64,000 bases of DNA. Source: Sclerotinia nivalis (Eukaryota; Ascomycota; Leotiomycetes; Helotiales; Sclerotiniaceae). The stretch's first letter is position 1. Each line of letters starts with the position of its first letter. The translations under genes were made by a program, and so were the position numbers. Location: positions 7,006,001 to 7,070,000 of the forward strand of contig JAPEIS010000001.1 in NCBI GenBank assembly GCA_029531795.1. Reading direction: 5' to 3'. Under the pieces are notes generated by a model, which was given only the letters and a program-made list of their open reading frames with translations, made no database searches and was not told the origin of the DNA. Below are positions 22,501 to 35,271 of the stretch, piece after piece.

Positions 22501-24658
22501 CACACCGACAGGTATGAGTGTGTATATAAAGGGCTCTTTGTTCATATTGACCTTTATATAATTCATGCATCGGAAGGCAGGCAAGAGTTGATGGTTGTGA
22601 TCTTGTGTGGCTTTGGCTCTCTTGATGTGTAGTGGAATCTAATGATTTAAGGTTGATGATTCAAGAAAGGTAAAGAAAGAGGATGGTATGCTGCGGTCGA
22701 ATGGATTGAATGCTTGGGGAAGTGAACAGGTGATGGTGATTATATTTCATGATAGTGGTGGACGGGTATGGATAAATGATGAGAAATACAGCGACAACGA
22801 TAGAGCGAGAGTTTAAACTTTACAAATTGTGACGAGAAAGATTGCTTAGACATCCTTTGCAATTATTCCTAGCTATCTCTCAAAGAAGTCTTTCACAAAT
22901 GCAGAGCCTCGTGTGTTTCAATATCCAAAGGCATTTGCCAATGCTTTCCTCAGACTGTAGACCATGGGGTTTATATACCTATTCAATGATGAATTGAGGA
23001 AGGAGAGGGGATAGTAAGGGAATACCATATATTATTGGTCTATGTATATGCCAATTGAGGTGCTGGAGGGCTGACAATCGCAGTATGTCCTTCCCGCAAG
23101 TTGAATGTTAGTAGATCATAAGTCACTAGCTAGGCATCAACTAAATAATCATTCAGTAAAGTATTCTTGTAAATTCAATCCTCATAAAGCGAGTTTCCCG
23201 ATATAACAGTCGAAATTTCCAATGGGTCGAAGTCCACCAATAGAAACTAAAATAGAACTTTGGACACAAGGTATCCTCCAATCTAGGGTTTGTAGATAGA
23301 GGGAAAACTGAGATAGATAGCTACGATGATATTTTTGTTTTCAACAACAGCGTTGAGATTTTTTGACGGACGTCTATTCGTTAAAAAAAGATAGCGATAG
23401 CGATACTCGTAGTAAAAGGGAAAATACTGATACTGGCAGTGGCGTAACTAAAGTTGGATAATTTCCTCACACCATGTTTCTTGGAATCTTTCCCGGACTT
23501 GGAGATGTAAGGACAGGTGTGAGAAATATGCATGTTAACATCAAGGAATCTCGCAATGCGCCATTTATATACATACCAGGTGAAACTACACTAGGGATTA
23601 TTTCATATATCAAGGGGCTTTATTCAATAAATGGCGTAACTGGCTAAAATCTATATGCAGTTTATACATTATTGAAGGATGGGAAGTATGTATACTACTA
23701 TCACTTGGGGCAAGGAACTATCCCAAACTTATGCATTACTACCTGAAACCATTGTATCTCCGTGTATCCACTTCCTTTGTTGCATTAAATATGTATTAGG
23801 ATATGAGTTTAAGAAAACTCCATCAAAGCCGATTCTTCACTGGAGAATGAACCCTATAGAAGGCACTGGTTCAGGCCCCAGCATAACAAAGAATATTGTC
23901 ACATGCAGCATCAAGAGCCTAGGAAGAATTTTCATTCGAGTCCTAAGGTTTCTCAGATGTATCGCTCGCAAGGTAGCAAATGGGAATAAAATTCTGAGAC
24001 GCATATTGGTACGAATGAGAATACGTGACAGCAGTTGATGATAATTGGATGCCCGAAGATTTTGTGCAAGAAAGAACAAAAAATAGCAAAGGCGGGATAG
24101 TGATAGTTACACGAGATATGAAGAGAATTGTCTATGTATCTGCATTGCCAGAATATATATGTACTCTTGTTTTGCCATTGATGAGGGAACGTGACATTTG
24201 GCACCATCAATGTGACTTTTGAAGTATTTAAGAAATAGTTCAGCATTATTTGAGTACTCAGCAAAAGAAGATATGTATAATGGCTTTGGCCATCTTTAGA
24301 TATTTGAAAGCGATATGAGAACGGCCAACATGTAATAATATTTCAATGACTTCAAGCTTCAGGAAACAATTTTTCATCGGTACCGAACAACCCGCGTTAT
24401 TTATCCTCTCTCCCTCGTCAAAATATAGGAGGTCCGAGAGCTATCAAATAAGACTGAAACCCCACTGCAATTACCGAGTGAGATCACAAACCAGGAACTG
24501 CTCTGATACAGCGCTAAAATTTCGCGCTAGGATGAGGCTTGGGATTATTTATTTGAAGTGAGAGCCGCAAAGTGGAGTTTATGGATGGCTGAGGCGGAAT
24601 TGTGATATGAGGATTTATACTAATATCGATGTTGTTATTATAGGGAAAAGATGGTAAA
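19587..24658. other. Gene-poor AT-rich stretch
   Basis: Five kilobases on either strand without a credible coding frame. Visible items are pyrimidine/purine-biased tracts near 21030-21400 (GGTAATGGTAATGG runs), a GGGAGGGGGAGGGGG tract near 21797, an (AAATGA)n array near 22040-22070, and a 15-base match to the start of small-subunit rRNA at 21569. Open frames such as 23679-24038 have poor composition. I could not identify RNA genes. Confidence 0.4.
22035..22084. repeat. Short (GAAAAT)n-like repeat
   Basis: Imperfect hexanucleotide array GAAATG/GAAAAT, about seven units, ending in GGAAGTGGAAATGG. Confidence 0.8.
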
Positions 24659-25070
24659 TGGGATAATAATATTATTATTAGATGGGTATATTAGATGTGC
24701 AACATTCTGGATCTTGGGGTCTGGAAGCTTTCCCAGAGATTGCTGAAGAAGGAAGGGAGCGGAACAGAGTGGAAGGAAGTGGAGATGGGCTGGAGACGCT
24801 TGTTGCTCGAGGCCGGAATTGCTGCTGGAGATGGAGGATGGAGAAATTGTATTATTATCGGGTAGGTATAATAGATATGCAACAAAACGTCTGAAGAAGG
24901 AAAAGAAGAGAACAAAGTGGAGAAAGGGTGGAAATTAATTGAATCGTGGCTTGTGTTGGGGTTTAGATGAGGATAGCCCGATTCTGATGGTATATTATTA
25001 GAAGGGGTATATCAGATGTGCAACAAATACTCCATCTAGGTCTTAAAGAAGGATGTAATGGAGAAGGAGC
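24659..25070. repeat. Three diverged tandem copies of an unclassified repeat
   Basis: The same motif order recurs at about 24672, 24850 and 24993: TATTATTA, then a G-rich gap, then TATAxxAGATGTGCAAC (AGATATGCAAC in copy 2). Each is followed by a purine-rich segment containing GAAGAAGGA (AAAGAAGGA in copy 3) and, in copies 1 and 2, GAACAxAGTGGA. Spacing is about 145-175 bp. The copies differ at many positions, so this is an old array. A fourth copy lies inverted at 25435. Confidence 0.65.
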
Positions 25071-25434
25071 CATGAACAATATAAGCTGAGGTGAGACTTA
25101 AAGTAGGATATGAATGACTTTTTCTATGAGTTACTCAACTCGTAAATGGGGTTGAGAGGGACTTTCCCCAGATGACTTCATCTGTCCTTAGTCAAAACAC
25201 CAATTTAAACTTTGGAGGTACCTAAGTCAAAAACTTCCCACAAAACCTAAAAGAAAGTTCTTCTGGCCGTCCGTGCACTTTCTTCTAGAAGCTCACACTT
25301 TACTTTGTCGTGAAATTAGCACGATGGTTCTCTTGGATGTATCCTTCGAGCAACCTCTCACGAACCCCGAGAGATCTGCCTCGATATCTCGCATCATTAA
25401 TGCCTGGCTAATCCTTCGACCACCACGAAAATGA

Positions 25435-25475
25435 ATGTTGCACATCTAGTCCAGGGTTCTAATAATATCATTCAC
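25435..25475. repeat. Inverted copy of the 24.7-25.0 kb repeat
   Basis: TGTTGCACATCTA, a short gap, then TCTAATAATATCAT is the reverse complement of the core of the tandem copies (ATTATTAGA ... AGATGTGCAAC). An end beginning TGTTG could be an LTR-type terminus, but no coding region of a transposon is recognisable nearby. Confidence 0.55.
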
Positions 25476-26758
25476 CAATAGATCATTTCTGTATGTCAGT
25501 CAAAGGACTTCCCTTAACTTCGACTCGATCATGGAGCCATCAGCCATTTCCGAACGGTGTCAAGGATGTGTTAAGTTACTCGCGAGATTACAAGTGGGGT
25601 GGTCAGACTTATAGGCTACTACGTATAGAGTGGAGGAACAGAAGGCAGCGGATGATATGGTGATCTGTGCAACCGCTGTTGGTCGATCATATTTCACCGG
25701 TCGATTACATCCACACATCAATGGAAAGACCGATCAGAATGCTTTGCTTTTGATAGCTACCACGCTTTTAACAGAGGCAGTCAACCACATTTTTGGTGTC
25801 GGTACAGTTACTCTAGTTCATCAAGGGGCAGTTCTTTAAGCTATGTGACGTTACCTGTTGCCTGAAGGTAGTTGAACCTCAAATGCATAGGCAGGATGAT
25901 ATGCAGTCACAAGTTCTTGGTAATCTTCATGAGCTTACCAGTGTCTGGGCCTCGAAGTTGTATACATTTAGCTTTAGATCCAAGTGTTGTCATAACTCAG
26001 ATTCTGAGGCCACAAATGTTGGAAGCAACTTTTGAAGTCACAATCAATTATCGGGGTGAATGCTTGACATGGGCCAAAGAGTTAGTGCTATCTGTGAATG
26101 AGTCCCAGAGTATCGAAGTACGATGAACTCTACATGTAATGTGCACCTGTTCTTTTTAGGATTGATGATTCCATGACCCTTTCTTCTAGATTGAAAGCAA
26201 ACCAATCAACTTTGAGATCCTCAAATATCATCTTGATGTCTTTTAATGAATAGAATATGAAGACTTTTAAGAATAGCATGATATTGAAGATTAAAAATTC
26301 ACTCAATGCGTTCAATTTGACAACTAGCATTGATCTCCAAGTATCTATCTAGCTCTCTAGAAGGGGGAGTTGAAAACATCATTCGTGGGGATATAGAAAT
26401 GAAATGGAAAATGATAAGCAAATATTATATTGTATACCCCACCTACCGATAAGCGGAGTTAACTTCAATTCTAAAGCAACTGCCGCTTATGCATCCTTCC
26501 CTTCTTGGATATTACTACCTAGCTGTTAGCCAATCAGGGATTTTTCCGCAACGGTTACATGCAGCTCATGAAGCCTCGCATTTACCATTAAACATCTTGA
26601 GTTTTTCACCTCAGATAATATTATTTCACCTTAAGTCGATCAAATATTCAACTGTTTTCTATCCTATCCTATCTAAACCATCCCATTCCTTCATAGTATC
26701 CCTCTATCAGGTGCGGCTCACATCTTACCGTGGTGACTCCTCCAACGTCCAAGACGCG
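25476..26758. other. Intergenic, upstream of the RNA-dependent RNA polymerase
   Basis: Only short open frames (for example 25630-25839) without recognisable domains. An AGAAGGGGGAGTTGAAAAC purine tract near 26360 resembles a retrotransposon polypurine tract, but nothing else supports an element. The part after about 26400 should be the polymerase promoter; the frame of that gene is open from 26489, but its residues there look non-conserved. Confidence 0.4.
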
Positions 26759-29700
26759 ATGGAGATTCACGTCACAAATGTGCCAGTCCAAACTGGAGAG
26801 CACGATCTTCGAAAATTTCTTAAGCCTAAGATCGATGTTCTTGCCATTCGTGCCTTTCATTGTCACACTGCTCGAACCAAGGACTTTGGGAAAATTACCT
26901 TTAGTACTGCCACAGATGGTGAGAAGTTTTTAAGACGATATGGTGAGAGAAGACCAAACAACAAGCAACGAAACTTCTTGGTTTCTCATCCAAAGCTTGT
27001 TTTCCACAGCAGGCCGATTTATTGCGAAAAGAGCAAGTTTCCTGCGAATCCGTATTTGCTTCGATGTCTGGAAAGAGAGGAGAAACAACGTATCGAAAAC
27101 TCAATTCTTCAACATGGCCCACCAATTGCTAACACTTCGTTTCAATGCACTTCAATTATGTGTGGCAGTTGGAATTATGTGAAAGAGGATTTGGTTTTCG
27201 TGGAGGAGGAAAAGTGGCAAGGCAATGTCACTGTCCGCTTCAGGGAGAGGGCCATGATATTGATTCTCGACAACGGATTACGAATGGCCATTCGGTACGA
27301 TACAATTGAACTTCTCACCACGGATGATGGCCATAATTCGGCAATCACTGCCACACTCCATCAACCTCCTCACTTCTTCAAAGATCCCGCAAAAGAAGAT
27401 ATCTTTGGCATCACAAATATGCTTCGTACAATGAACCTCAGAAACGGCAACCACCATCTTCCAAAGAGATCTCGCATTGCTGCATTTGACGAGGAGCACA
27501 GGGAAATCGCGGGCAGCTCCCTTGCGTATCGTTGCACATTGAAGGGCATAGGTGGTTTTTCTCTCGATGTTGAACAAAAGTTAGAATCGTTGAAGAATGC
27601 TCGAGGCATTCCATCGATGATTCATCATCCCGTTGCGGTCACCCAGCCCACCGAATCTCACATTGCAGGGCTTAGGAGGCTTCAAGAGGCCTTAGGCAGT
27701 TTCAATAATATCCTACCGTTTCCCTTGACATTTCAGGTCCAAAAGCTAGCCCAAAATGGATTTCTCTCTCCTCGCCAAGTAATTGATCTTCTACCAACCT
27801 TTACGTCGATGTTCAAACGATCTAGTCTTCCAATTTGTGTCGCAGCTACGAGGAGGCTTTTTCATCAGCTCCCATTCCCTGGACCTAATGTTAAGGCGGA
27901 AGATTTTGACAAAAACGCCATTGTTGAGCTGCTTTTGAAAAATGAGAAGCTTTCAACGCAAGAGGCTCTTTACGCGGAGGATTTTGGAGGAACTGCATCT
28001 CAGAACACTGCTCTGGTTCATCGAGTTACCATTACTCCTGCTGGGTTTTATCTCGAAGGCCCTGAGACTGAGAGTAACAATCGTATTCTCCGGAAATATG
28101 CAGGTAAGCACTATTCTGCTTACGTCTTACGTTTTACCTCTACCCACCTTAAAGCTGCTCCTTCTTCTCAATCTCTGACCAGAATACTGACAATTGAATG
28201 TTCATTTAGGTAGTCATGGTAATTTTGTACGTGTGAACTTCTGTGATGAAGATGGTGGTAGAATTCAGTATGCTTCAAATGTTGCCAACGATGAGATTTT
28301 CGATGGAGTATTCAAGAATATCCTACAAAATGGATTTTCAATCGCAAATCAAAAGTACGAATATTTAGGATCGTCACATTCCTCTCTCCGAACACAGTCT
28401 TGTTGGTTTGTGGCACCATTCTTCAACGGAGATGGATATCACGATGCCCAGCACATCATTCATGACCTAGGCAATTTTACAGCGATTCGCTCTCCAGCCA
28501 AATGTGCAGCACGAATTGGGCAGGCATTCTCTGATACACCAAGCGCCATTACTCTTGATAAGAAGAGTGTTACAATAGAAACAATTCCTGACGTCGAACG
28601 CAATGGCAGAGTCTTCAGTGATGGAGTGGGGACAATGTCGGAGTCCTTGATGTACAAGATATGGGAAAAGCTACCGAACAAAAATCGTGTGAAGCCGACA
28701 TGTTTCCAAATTAGATATCAAGGTTAGTTTGAAAATCTTTCGAAATCTATGATCCAATTCCTCAATGTTTCTCAATTTTACAAGAGATAATAATGCCGTT
28801 CATAACAAAGCTTACCATTCATGACAGGTGCCAAAGGTATGATTTCTTTGGATACCCGTCTCCCCGGAGATCATTTACAACTCAGGGAGTCTATGATCAA
28901 GTTCGACGGATCGATTTCGGATGATCTTGAGATATGTGGGGGTGCATACAAACCACTTCCTATGTATCTTAACCGACAATTCATTAAGATTCTGGAAGAC
29001 TTGGGAGTCGAACCGGAATACTTTATGAAGCTCCAAGAAAAGGAAGTCACACGATTGAGAGCAATTACGGCTAATGCATATAATGCGTCGACATTTCTTG
29101 AAAGGAAAAGAGTTGGTGATGTCGTTCTCCTTCCGTATCTAATCAACCACTGTTCTTCTTTAGACCTTGACTTTAGAAACGACGTATTCTTGCGCGATGT
29201 TCTTGAGATGGCAGTTTTGATAGAACTTCGCACTTTAAAGCATAAATCTAGGATACCCGTCGAGAAGGGCTATCATTTGCACGGCATAATGGACGAGACT
29301 GGGATTTTGAAAGAAGGCGAAATATACTGTTGCTGGCTTGAGGATGAAAAGCGCACCACTCTGGTACAATCGAGTGTTGTTATTACTCGTGCTCCGGCGC
29401 TTCATCCTGGAGACGTTCAATTGGTGAATGCCGTGGATGTTCCAAGTAACTCCCCGCTGAAGAGGCTCTACAACTGCATTTGCTTCAGTCAGAAAGGAGC
29501 TCGCGATCTACCAAGCCAGCTATCAGGTGGCGATCTAGACGGCGATCTCTATTATGTCATGTTTGATCGAGAAATGAAGTTGAAGAAGACTGTAGGACCC
29601 GCGGATTACCCACGATTACCGCCTCTCGACATTGGCCGTTCAGTGACACAACAAGACATGGCTGATTTCTTCTTGACTTTTATGAAGACAGATCAACTTG

Positions 29701-30690
29701 GTGTTATATCCAATAGACATCAAGTCTATGCAGATCAAAATGAGATGGGAACTCAATGTTCCCAATGCCTTGTGTTGGCGGAGCTTTGCTCAACTGCGGT
29801 TGATTTCTCCAAAACAGGAATAGCGGTATGGTGATCTTCTTTTACTGGACTTAGATACCCCACTGACTTGAAAACTTTTTAGCCTGATATATATCATTCA
29901 ACTGTGCCCAAGAGTACTCTTTGGCGTCCTGATTTCATGGCTCCAGGACCTCATATCAAGATTTCGAACCGGCCTACCGATCGTCTAGAATTCGCAAAAG
30001 AGTATGCGCCAATAGAAGCAATGGAAGAAGAGGACGAGGTCTCAAACATCAAGTATTATGAAAGTCAAAAAACTTGTGGAAAGCTTTACCGTGCAATCGA
30101 TGAGCGACAAGTCTTTGAAGATGTTCAAAAGCTGAACATGCAAGCCAATGATAGTCCGAATGTTATGCAGCACGTTTGGGAATTCGTTAAATCTCGTTCT
30201 CATGGAATACTCTGGCAACATCTGCGCAGTGAAGCGCTAGAAATTCAGGAGATGTAAGCTCGCGTGTTGTCTTCTATGCATTTGGCGAAACTAACAGAAA
30301 TGCAGTTATGAAAACAATATGCTAGACATAATGCATCAATATAGTGAGCATCCCAGTCGTCCAGTCAGCGAGCGAGAGGTATTCGTTGGCAACATCCTCG
30401 GAAAGGTTGGATCGGTAAGCAAAAAGCAAAGAGAGCTCTGCACCAGCATGAAAGAGAAATACGATGAGATTGCGGCATTCATCATTGATTGCATCATCAA
30501 GGTCAATGATGACTATTCAGAAGAAGCCCTTGAACGCAGCATTGCATGTTTTGCCGTCTCTTTGGATGATATGGAGCCAAGAAGCGCCCGGGACGAGCCT
30601 CTAAAAAGCTTCAGATATTTAGCTGCTGGCGTTTGCCTGAGGGAGATGGAGAGAGTACCTGGGCTTCTCCCATATAGTTGGCAGGGTTAG
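26759..30690 (+). CDS. RNA-dependent RNA polymerase of the RNAi pathway
   Basis: Five exons are read: 26759-28103, 28210-28722, 28828-29825, 29883-30253 and 30306-30690, with introns of 106, 105, 57 and 52 bp. The product is 1203 residues with no internal stop. The N-terminus is RRM-like (MEIHVTNVPV, then DFGKITFST). The RdRP core contains GRVFSDGVGTMS, ICFSQKGARDLPSQLSGGDLDGD and VISNRH. The catalytic DLDGD motif lies near residues 855-859. This is the cellular QDE-1/Rdp1/SAD-1 family, which makes double-stranded RNA for Dicer in quelling, heterochromatin or meiotic silencing. The N-terminal RRM and motif spacing suggest the Rdp1/SAD-1 branch rather than QDE-1, but that needs a tree. The ATG at 26489 would add 90 low-quality residues, so I chose 26759. 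The gene appears functional. Confidence 0.93.
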
Positions 30691-32171
30691 AAGAAATGGT
30701 TGGTATTCAATGTTCGTGGCAATTTCCTACAATGTTTTTCTGGCAGATAAGAGCTATTTTCTCGCAATCATCGAAAGGATGAGGGGGTGGGCGGAACTAT
30801 TGGATTTATTTGAATGGATAGGGAGAGCTCAACTTTATATCAAGGTTCTTATTTATCCTCGGCAATGTCTACTTAGATCTCACTAGATGTCTATTCCGTG
30901 ATTATTAGGCTATAGCTAGATGAACTCTAGAATAAAAAATTGTCATCCATGATTACTAATGCTCCTAGTGCTCGTTAATTACTGCATTTACAGCAGTATG
31001 CGTAAGAAAGAAAGAAAGCCTGCGCTGGTGTCTAATTCAAAAGTCTTTTACTACTGGATTACAGTTCAGCCTATTAGAAACCTTACTTAATACTCTCATT
31101 CTATAAGGGGGTCTATCAATAATAAAATCAACAGAACCAACTCTTGCTGCGTATACTCGTACACAACGTTTTAGCAGTCTCTCACTGGTAAATATTAAGT
31201 GGAATAATATATTATGCTATTCTTACTCCCTGTTATGAGTAAATGCGGGCTTATATCCCTGAGTAATGAAGGTTGCGAGGATGGGAGGTCCTCCTGTGTG
31301 GAGGGGCTTCCGAGTTGCGAGAAACCATTGATTGACTCTTTCTTGATAAAGAAGCCGTTACCAGTAGGGTTGTGGTTAGAAAGATCTTACTCGAGTAGTC
31401 ACTTGCCTATAGACTTCGCCTTTTATGGAATTGTTTTGTTGCACGTCTGATTCTCCAAAGAAAGATCACTTTCTGGAAGTCTTTAGATTCTTTTTCAATA
31501 TAATCTATAGAGCTTGAAATTCGGTATATGGGTTCGAAAGAAGCAGGTTCATGTGGCTTGATATGCATTTGGTAGAGATATTATGTAGTTAGTTTGATAT
31601 TCGATTTCTGCTATGAAGTTGTTGTTCTTGATGTTTCTGATTCGACATAAAGTTCGGAAAACACGTGAGTAGCTTCCTTCTTGCTAGATACTTCCTTCCT
31701 CATCTAATACTATTATGGTAATGGATTTTACAAACACATTCCTTCCTCGAAAAGAGAGAAAAGAAATTAAAAGCTAATACAATCTGAAGATTCTTGAAAG
31801 TTTTCATGCAACGGTGTTTTTTCAAATAGTGTACAAACTACAAACCAACGATTCACAATTTGATTCGATGTTTGCTTGAGTTTCCATCTACCTTCACTTT
31901 CAACAGCACACAAACACATAGTGAATCACTTTCATCCAATCTTTACAGTTGTGCATTATCTTTCAGAAAATTCTGTAATTCTTTCCTTGTTGAATCATTA
32001 TTATTGATATAGCTTTCCATTCTCTCGTACCACCTTCTTTCTGAACAACCTTCTGTATTTGACATATCTTGACAAATCGAGGGATCCGACTACAAGACGC
32101 AGTTTTAATATCGGTATTTCTTGCCATAATCATAAACAGACTTACACAATCACACTCATCAACCAGGAATA
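30691..32171. other. Intergenic, AT-rich
   Basis: Downstream of the polymerase gene and upstream of the gene at 32172. A small hairpin-prone segment (GGGAGGTCCTCC, TGTGGAGG) lies near 31281-31305. The only longer open frame (31214-31450) is not protein-like. No RNA gene is recognised. Confidence 0.4.
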
Positions 32172-32886
32172 ATGTCTTTCACCTCCGAGAAACGCAATGG
32201 AAGTCGTGCTACTTCATATACTTTCTCTCCAAAGATATCACAGATACCTGAAGCTCCATCGCCAATTCTTCCACCGAATATTCGTAAGTGATAGTTTTAC
32301 TTTCAAGATGCTGCAGAAACCATCCTCCTGCACTCTCCATCAACTCCTCATCTAGAACAAAACCCTCTTCTAACGAAACACCACAGACCCAACAACTTTC
32401 TGCGCCATCGGTGCCCATGCCTGCGACCTCGACATCCTCTCTCGACTACACACTCAAACGGTGCGAGCCATGGGCCGTGATATCTCCCGCGATGAATTCT
32501 ATCTCTGCATGGAAGGTCGTCCGGCTAGAGGTCTTACGCCCATTTCTCCCAATCCCAGCGTTAATCAATTCTCTTCCTCCAACACAAAACTCACTCCTGA
32601 ACATTTGATATCTGGAAAGTCTAGAATAGGAAGCAGTCAGATTGGTTTAAGAAGTGACAGTTTGAAGAGTGGTACTAGCGCGACGGAGGCAATAGAACCA
32701 GATAAGAAGTTTAGAGAATTTGTAGCGAGATGTGTGGGGATTACACCCCAAGCATTGTTTATGGGAGTTGGGGCCACGGAGAGGGCGGATAGAAAGATCG
32801 GAAGAGGACCGGGGTTGACAGCTAAGGAGGAGGAGGAGAAGGGAGTTTATGAGAAAGTTGATTGGGGAGATGGAATTTCTGAGTAG
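32172..32886 (+). CDS. Small hypothetical protein, two exons
   Basis: Exon 1 is 32172-32283 and exon 2 is 32387-32886, joined by a 103-bp intron (donor GTAAGT, acceptor CACAG), giving 203 residues. Splicing creates a continuous sequence through PPNIHPTTFCAIGAHACDLD, with a His and two Cys close together. Then come MGRDISRDEFYLCMEGRP, GLTPISPNPS, a Ser-rich linker, and the segment FVARCVGITPQALFMGVG before a charged C-terminus. I do not recognise the family. Composition, intron signals and absence of stops support a real gene; the function is unknown. Confidence 0.72.
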
Positions 32887-35271
32887 GTGATCTTCTGTGT
32901 TGATTGTAACCGGTATGGAGAGTGGTGGAGAAAATAAGCTAACTTGAAGATAGGTTCGATGCATGGGTTGATATGGTGTGCAAGGAAGTTCTGGCTATGA
33001 GAAGAAGACTTGATGCTTCAAGAGGATGAAGTTGAGAATGGCGAAGGAATCATTTCCCCCTATTGGCGCACCGCACTTATATTAGTGCCAATTGTTATCC
33101 TATTCCTGTTATTCGTTGATTTAATGAACTGAAGGGAAGTCATATTTGGAGTTGGATCGTCAACTGTTACTGTCGCTCTGTCTTAGCCCATATCAGGGAG
33201 GTGCTGAGATCTGAAGCAGTTATGGTTTTCGGGAGGGAAATTCATGCGTGGAGGATGTTGCTTTGCTATAATTGCATTCATAATGGGGATATCTAAGTGT
33301 GTATTAGATATCATGCCATTCTAGATGGTCAACTATACTTAAAAAGATCCGAATGAGGTCTGCTAGTGAAAGACGATAAAAAGAGAAATTATACCACGAA
33401 ATGTTATATTGTGATCATTATGTGATAGATGAAGAATGAGAATGAAGTTCTTAACTAAGTGCGGTGACGAGCATCGTCGGTGTCCATCAGCCAGAGACAT
33501 TCAGGTTCCGTAAGCTTCCTCTCTACATACGATGATGTTTGTGAGGCTGTGTAAAAGACACAAATTGATGGTAAGAGAAATTGAATTAGATGTTAGGTCT
33601 GCGGTGAAATGGTGTTCGAGAAGAAACTGCGCTCATGCGAGAAGGGCTTGAAGCAAATAGACGATGGAATATAAGGGGTTGGACATTTGAATGGCAGCTT
33701 GCGGCAACCGGTTGTAGATGGAAAGGTCGCAGATGTGATATTATATGACAATTATAGAGCAGGGTAATCACTAGTCGGTAGGTAGTGGCAGGTTATTGTA
33801 TGAGCAGCAAGGATTATACCTAGGCTTGCGGGTAGGCTTGCGTGAGCCATGGGGGACGGATGAGGGATGTAATGAGAAAATGGGGAGATATGATATGTAG
33901 GGTAGTTAATGCGTCTTTTGAAATAGCTAAGAGAGGCAATATCCGACATCCTAACAGACCCCAACTTCACCGCCTTCCATCACCCATCCATCGCCCACCC
34001 ATCCAATCCAGAACAAACCACCTCCCCAACCCACAAATACCTCAACTCCTCACTCCCCACCAAGCATCCACACGCCTCGTGGCGCAGCGGTAGAATTTCT
34101 CATCCCCGCAAATGAGATCTCGCCTTTCTATTCGCATTGTGGTACTTCGATCGGACAGTGCATAGAGTACGGTTTCGGAAGGCATCGTAGGGGTGTCTTG
34201 ATTGTACATGTAGACTGGGACTGCTAGCCGTCGCGGCTGAAGTTTTGTTGTTTTCCTGTGTGGGTGTAAGTACTGGGGTTTGAGGATTGGGGGTTGGGTG
34301 AGGTGAATGAGTGAATGAAGTGGATACTTTTTTGATGGGGGGAGGGTGTTTGGTTGGTTGGTGAGGGGTTTTGTGGGGCGGTCAAGGAGAGGGGATAGAA
34401 TGGGATAGGGTGAGAGGGTTTTGATGAGGCGAAGTTTATGCGACGAGGAGTCAAATTCGTAATTGTAGAGCATTGAAACAAACAATAGGAATAACGGCAG
34501 AACTTTGCTGGCTTGTGAATCAATCGATAGTGAGTCGAGGGGCAGGAATATAGTGATAAATTGATCGAACGACCTATTAAAACCATTTTATTCTACCGCA
34601 AGGGCTTAGGTGCCGTTGTGGCGCCCTACAAATCAGTTGCATCGCCAGCTCCAAGCACTCCATATTCTCTGCAGGCTGCAGTATTAATCATCACGTTTAA
34701 TGTTCTGTTGCTAGCTTTGAATAGTGTGGCATGCAAATGTCAAATCTCTTAAAACTTCTTCGTTGGCCCCAAACGGTAAGTCAAGGCTTTGCAAGTCTGA
34801 AAGGAAACAATGGTAGATGTTTGTGAATGGCCGCTTGAAATACCGCAATCTTCGTGTTTTGTTGTTTTTGAGATGATGAAGGTAGCTAATTGGTTGACTG
34901 AAGATGACAATAGTCGTTGTTGTCTACATAGTTATGCGAAAACAATGTGACATGATGAGGACCGAACTACATAGTAATAGCGCAGGTCTGCGATGGAAAT
35001 ACATGAACAAATGATTACAAAATAGAACCTTGAATATCTTGCAGTAAACGAGATGTAGTTGAAGCAGTGTAATTATTTGTGAATGTATACACGAAATGAA
35101 CTTCAGATGCGTTGATGTATGTTGGTACGCATGGTATATTTATGGATTCCTTTTGTGCTTGAGTCAGATGGGCAACGACAACGTGCACAGCGTAGAGGAT
35201 GAGAAAATACAGCTACAAAGTCATGAGTAACGATGATGAAGATAGGACTTACTAGGTCCATCATAAACATT
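32887..35271. other. Intergenic, no protein gene seen
   Basis: About 2.4 kb with low-complexity open frames only. It contains C-rich tracts near 33960-34060, a tRNA-like patch at 34074 and G-rich tracts near 34265-34420. Nothing else is recognisable. Confidence 0.4.
34074..34160 (+). other. Possible tRNA-like remnant (A-box match)
   Basis: The plus strand reads GCCTCGTGGCGCAGCGGTAG, which contains a perfect tRNA A-box (TGGCGCAGCGGT). A TTCTCAT and ATGAGA pair of arms follows, and a weak B-box-like ACTTCGATCGG lies about 70 bases downstream. No acceptor stem or T-stem can be formed, so it is not a working tRNA. It could be a decayed tRNA or a tRNA-derived short element. Confidence 0.3.

Noticed and set aside
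23679..24038. 119-residue plus-strand frame
   Set aside because: Composition is not protein-like beyond a basic run, and an overlapping opposite-strand frame of similar quality exists; no family resemblance.
25560..26400. LTR retrotransposon internal region
   Set aside because: A polypurine-like tract and an LTR-like end were noticed, but no gag, integrase, reverse transcriptase or matching second LTR could be read.
26489..26758. Upstream extension of the RNA-dependent RNA polymerase
   Set aside because: The frame is open, but the 90 residues look like translated promoter DNA, and the RRM-like domain begins at the ATG at 26759.
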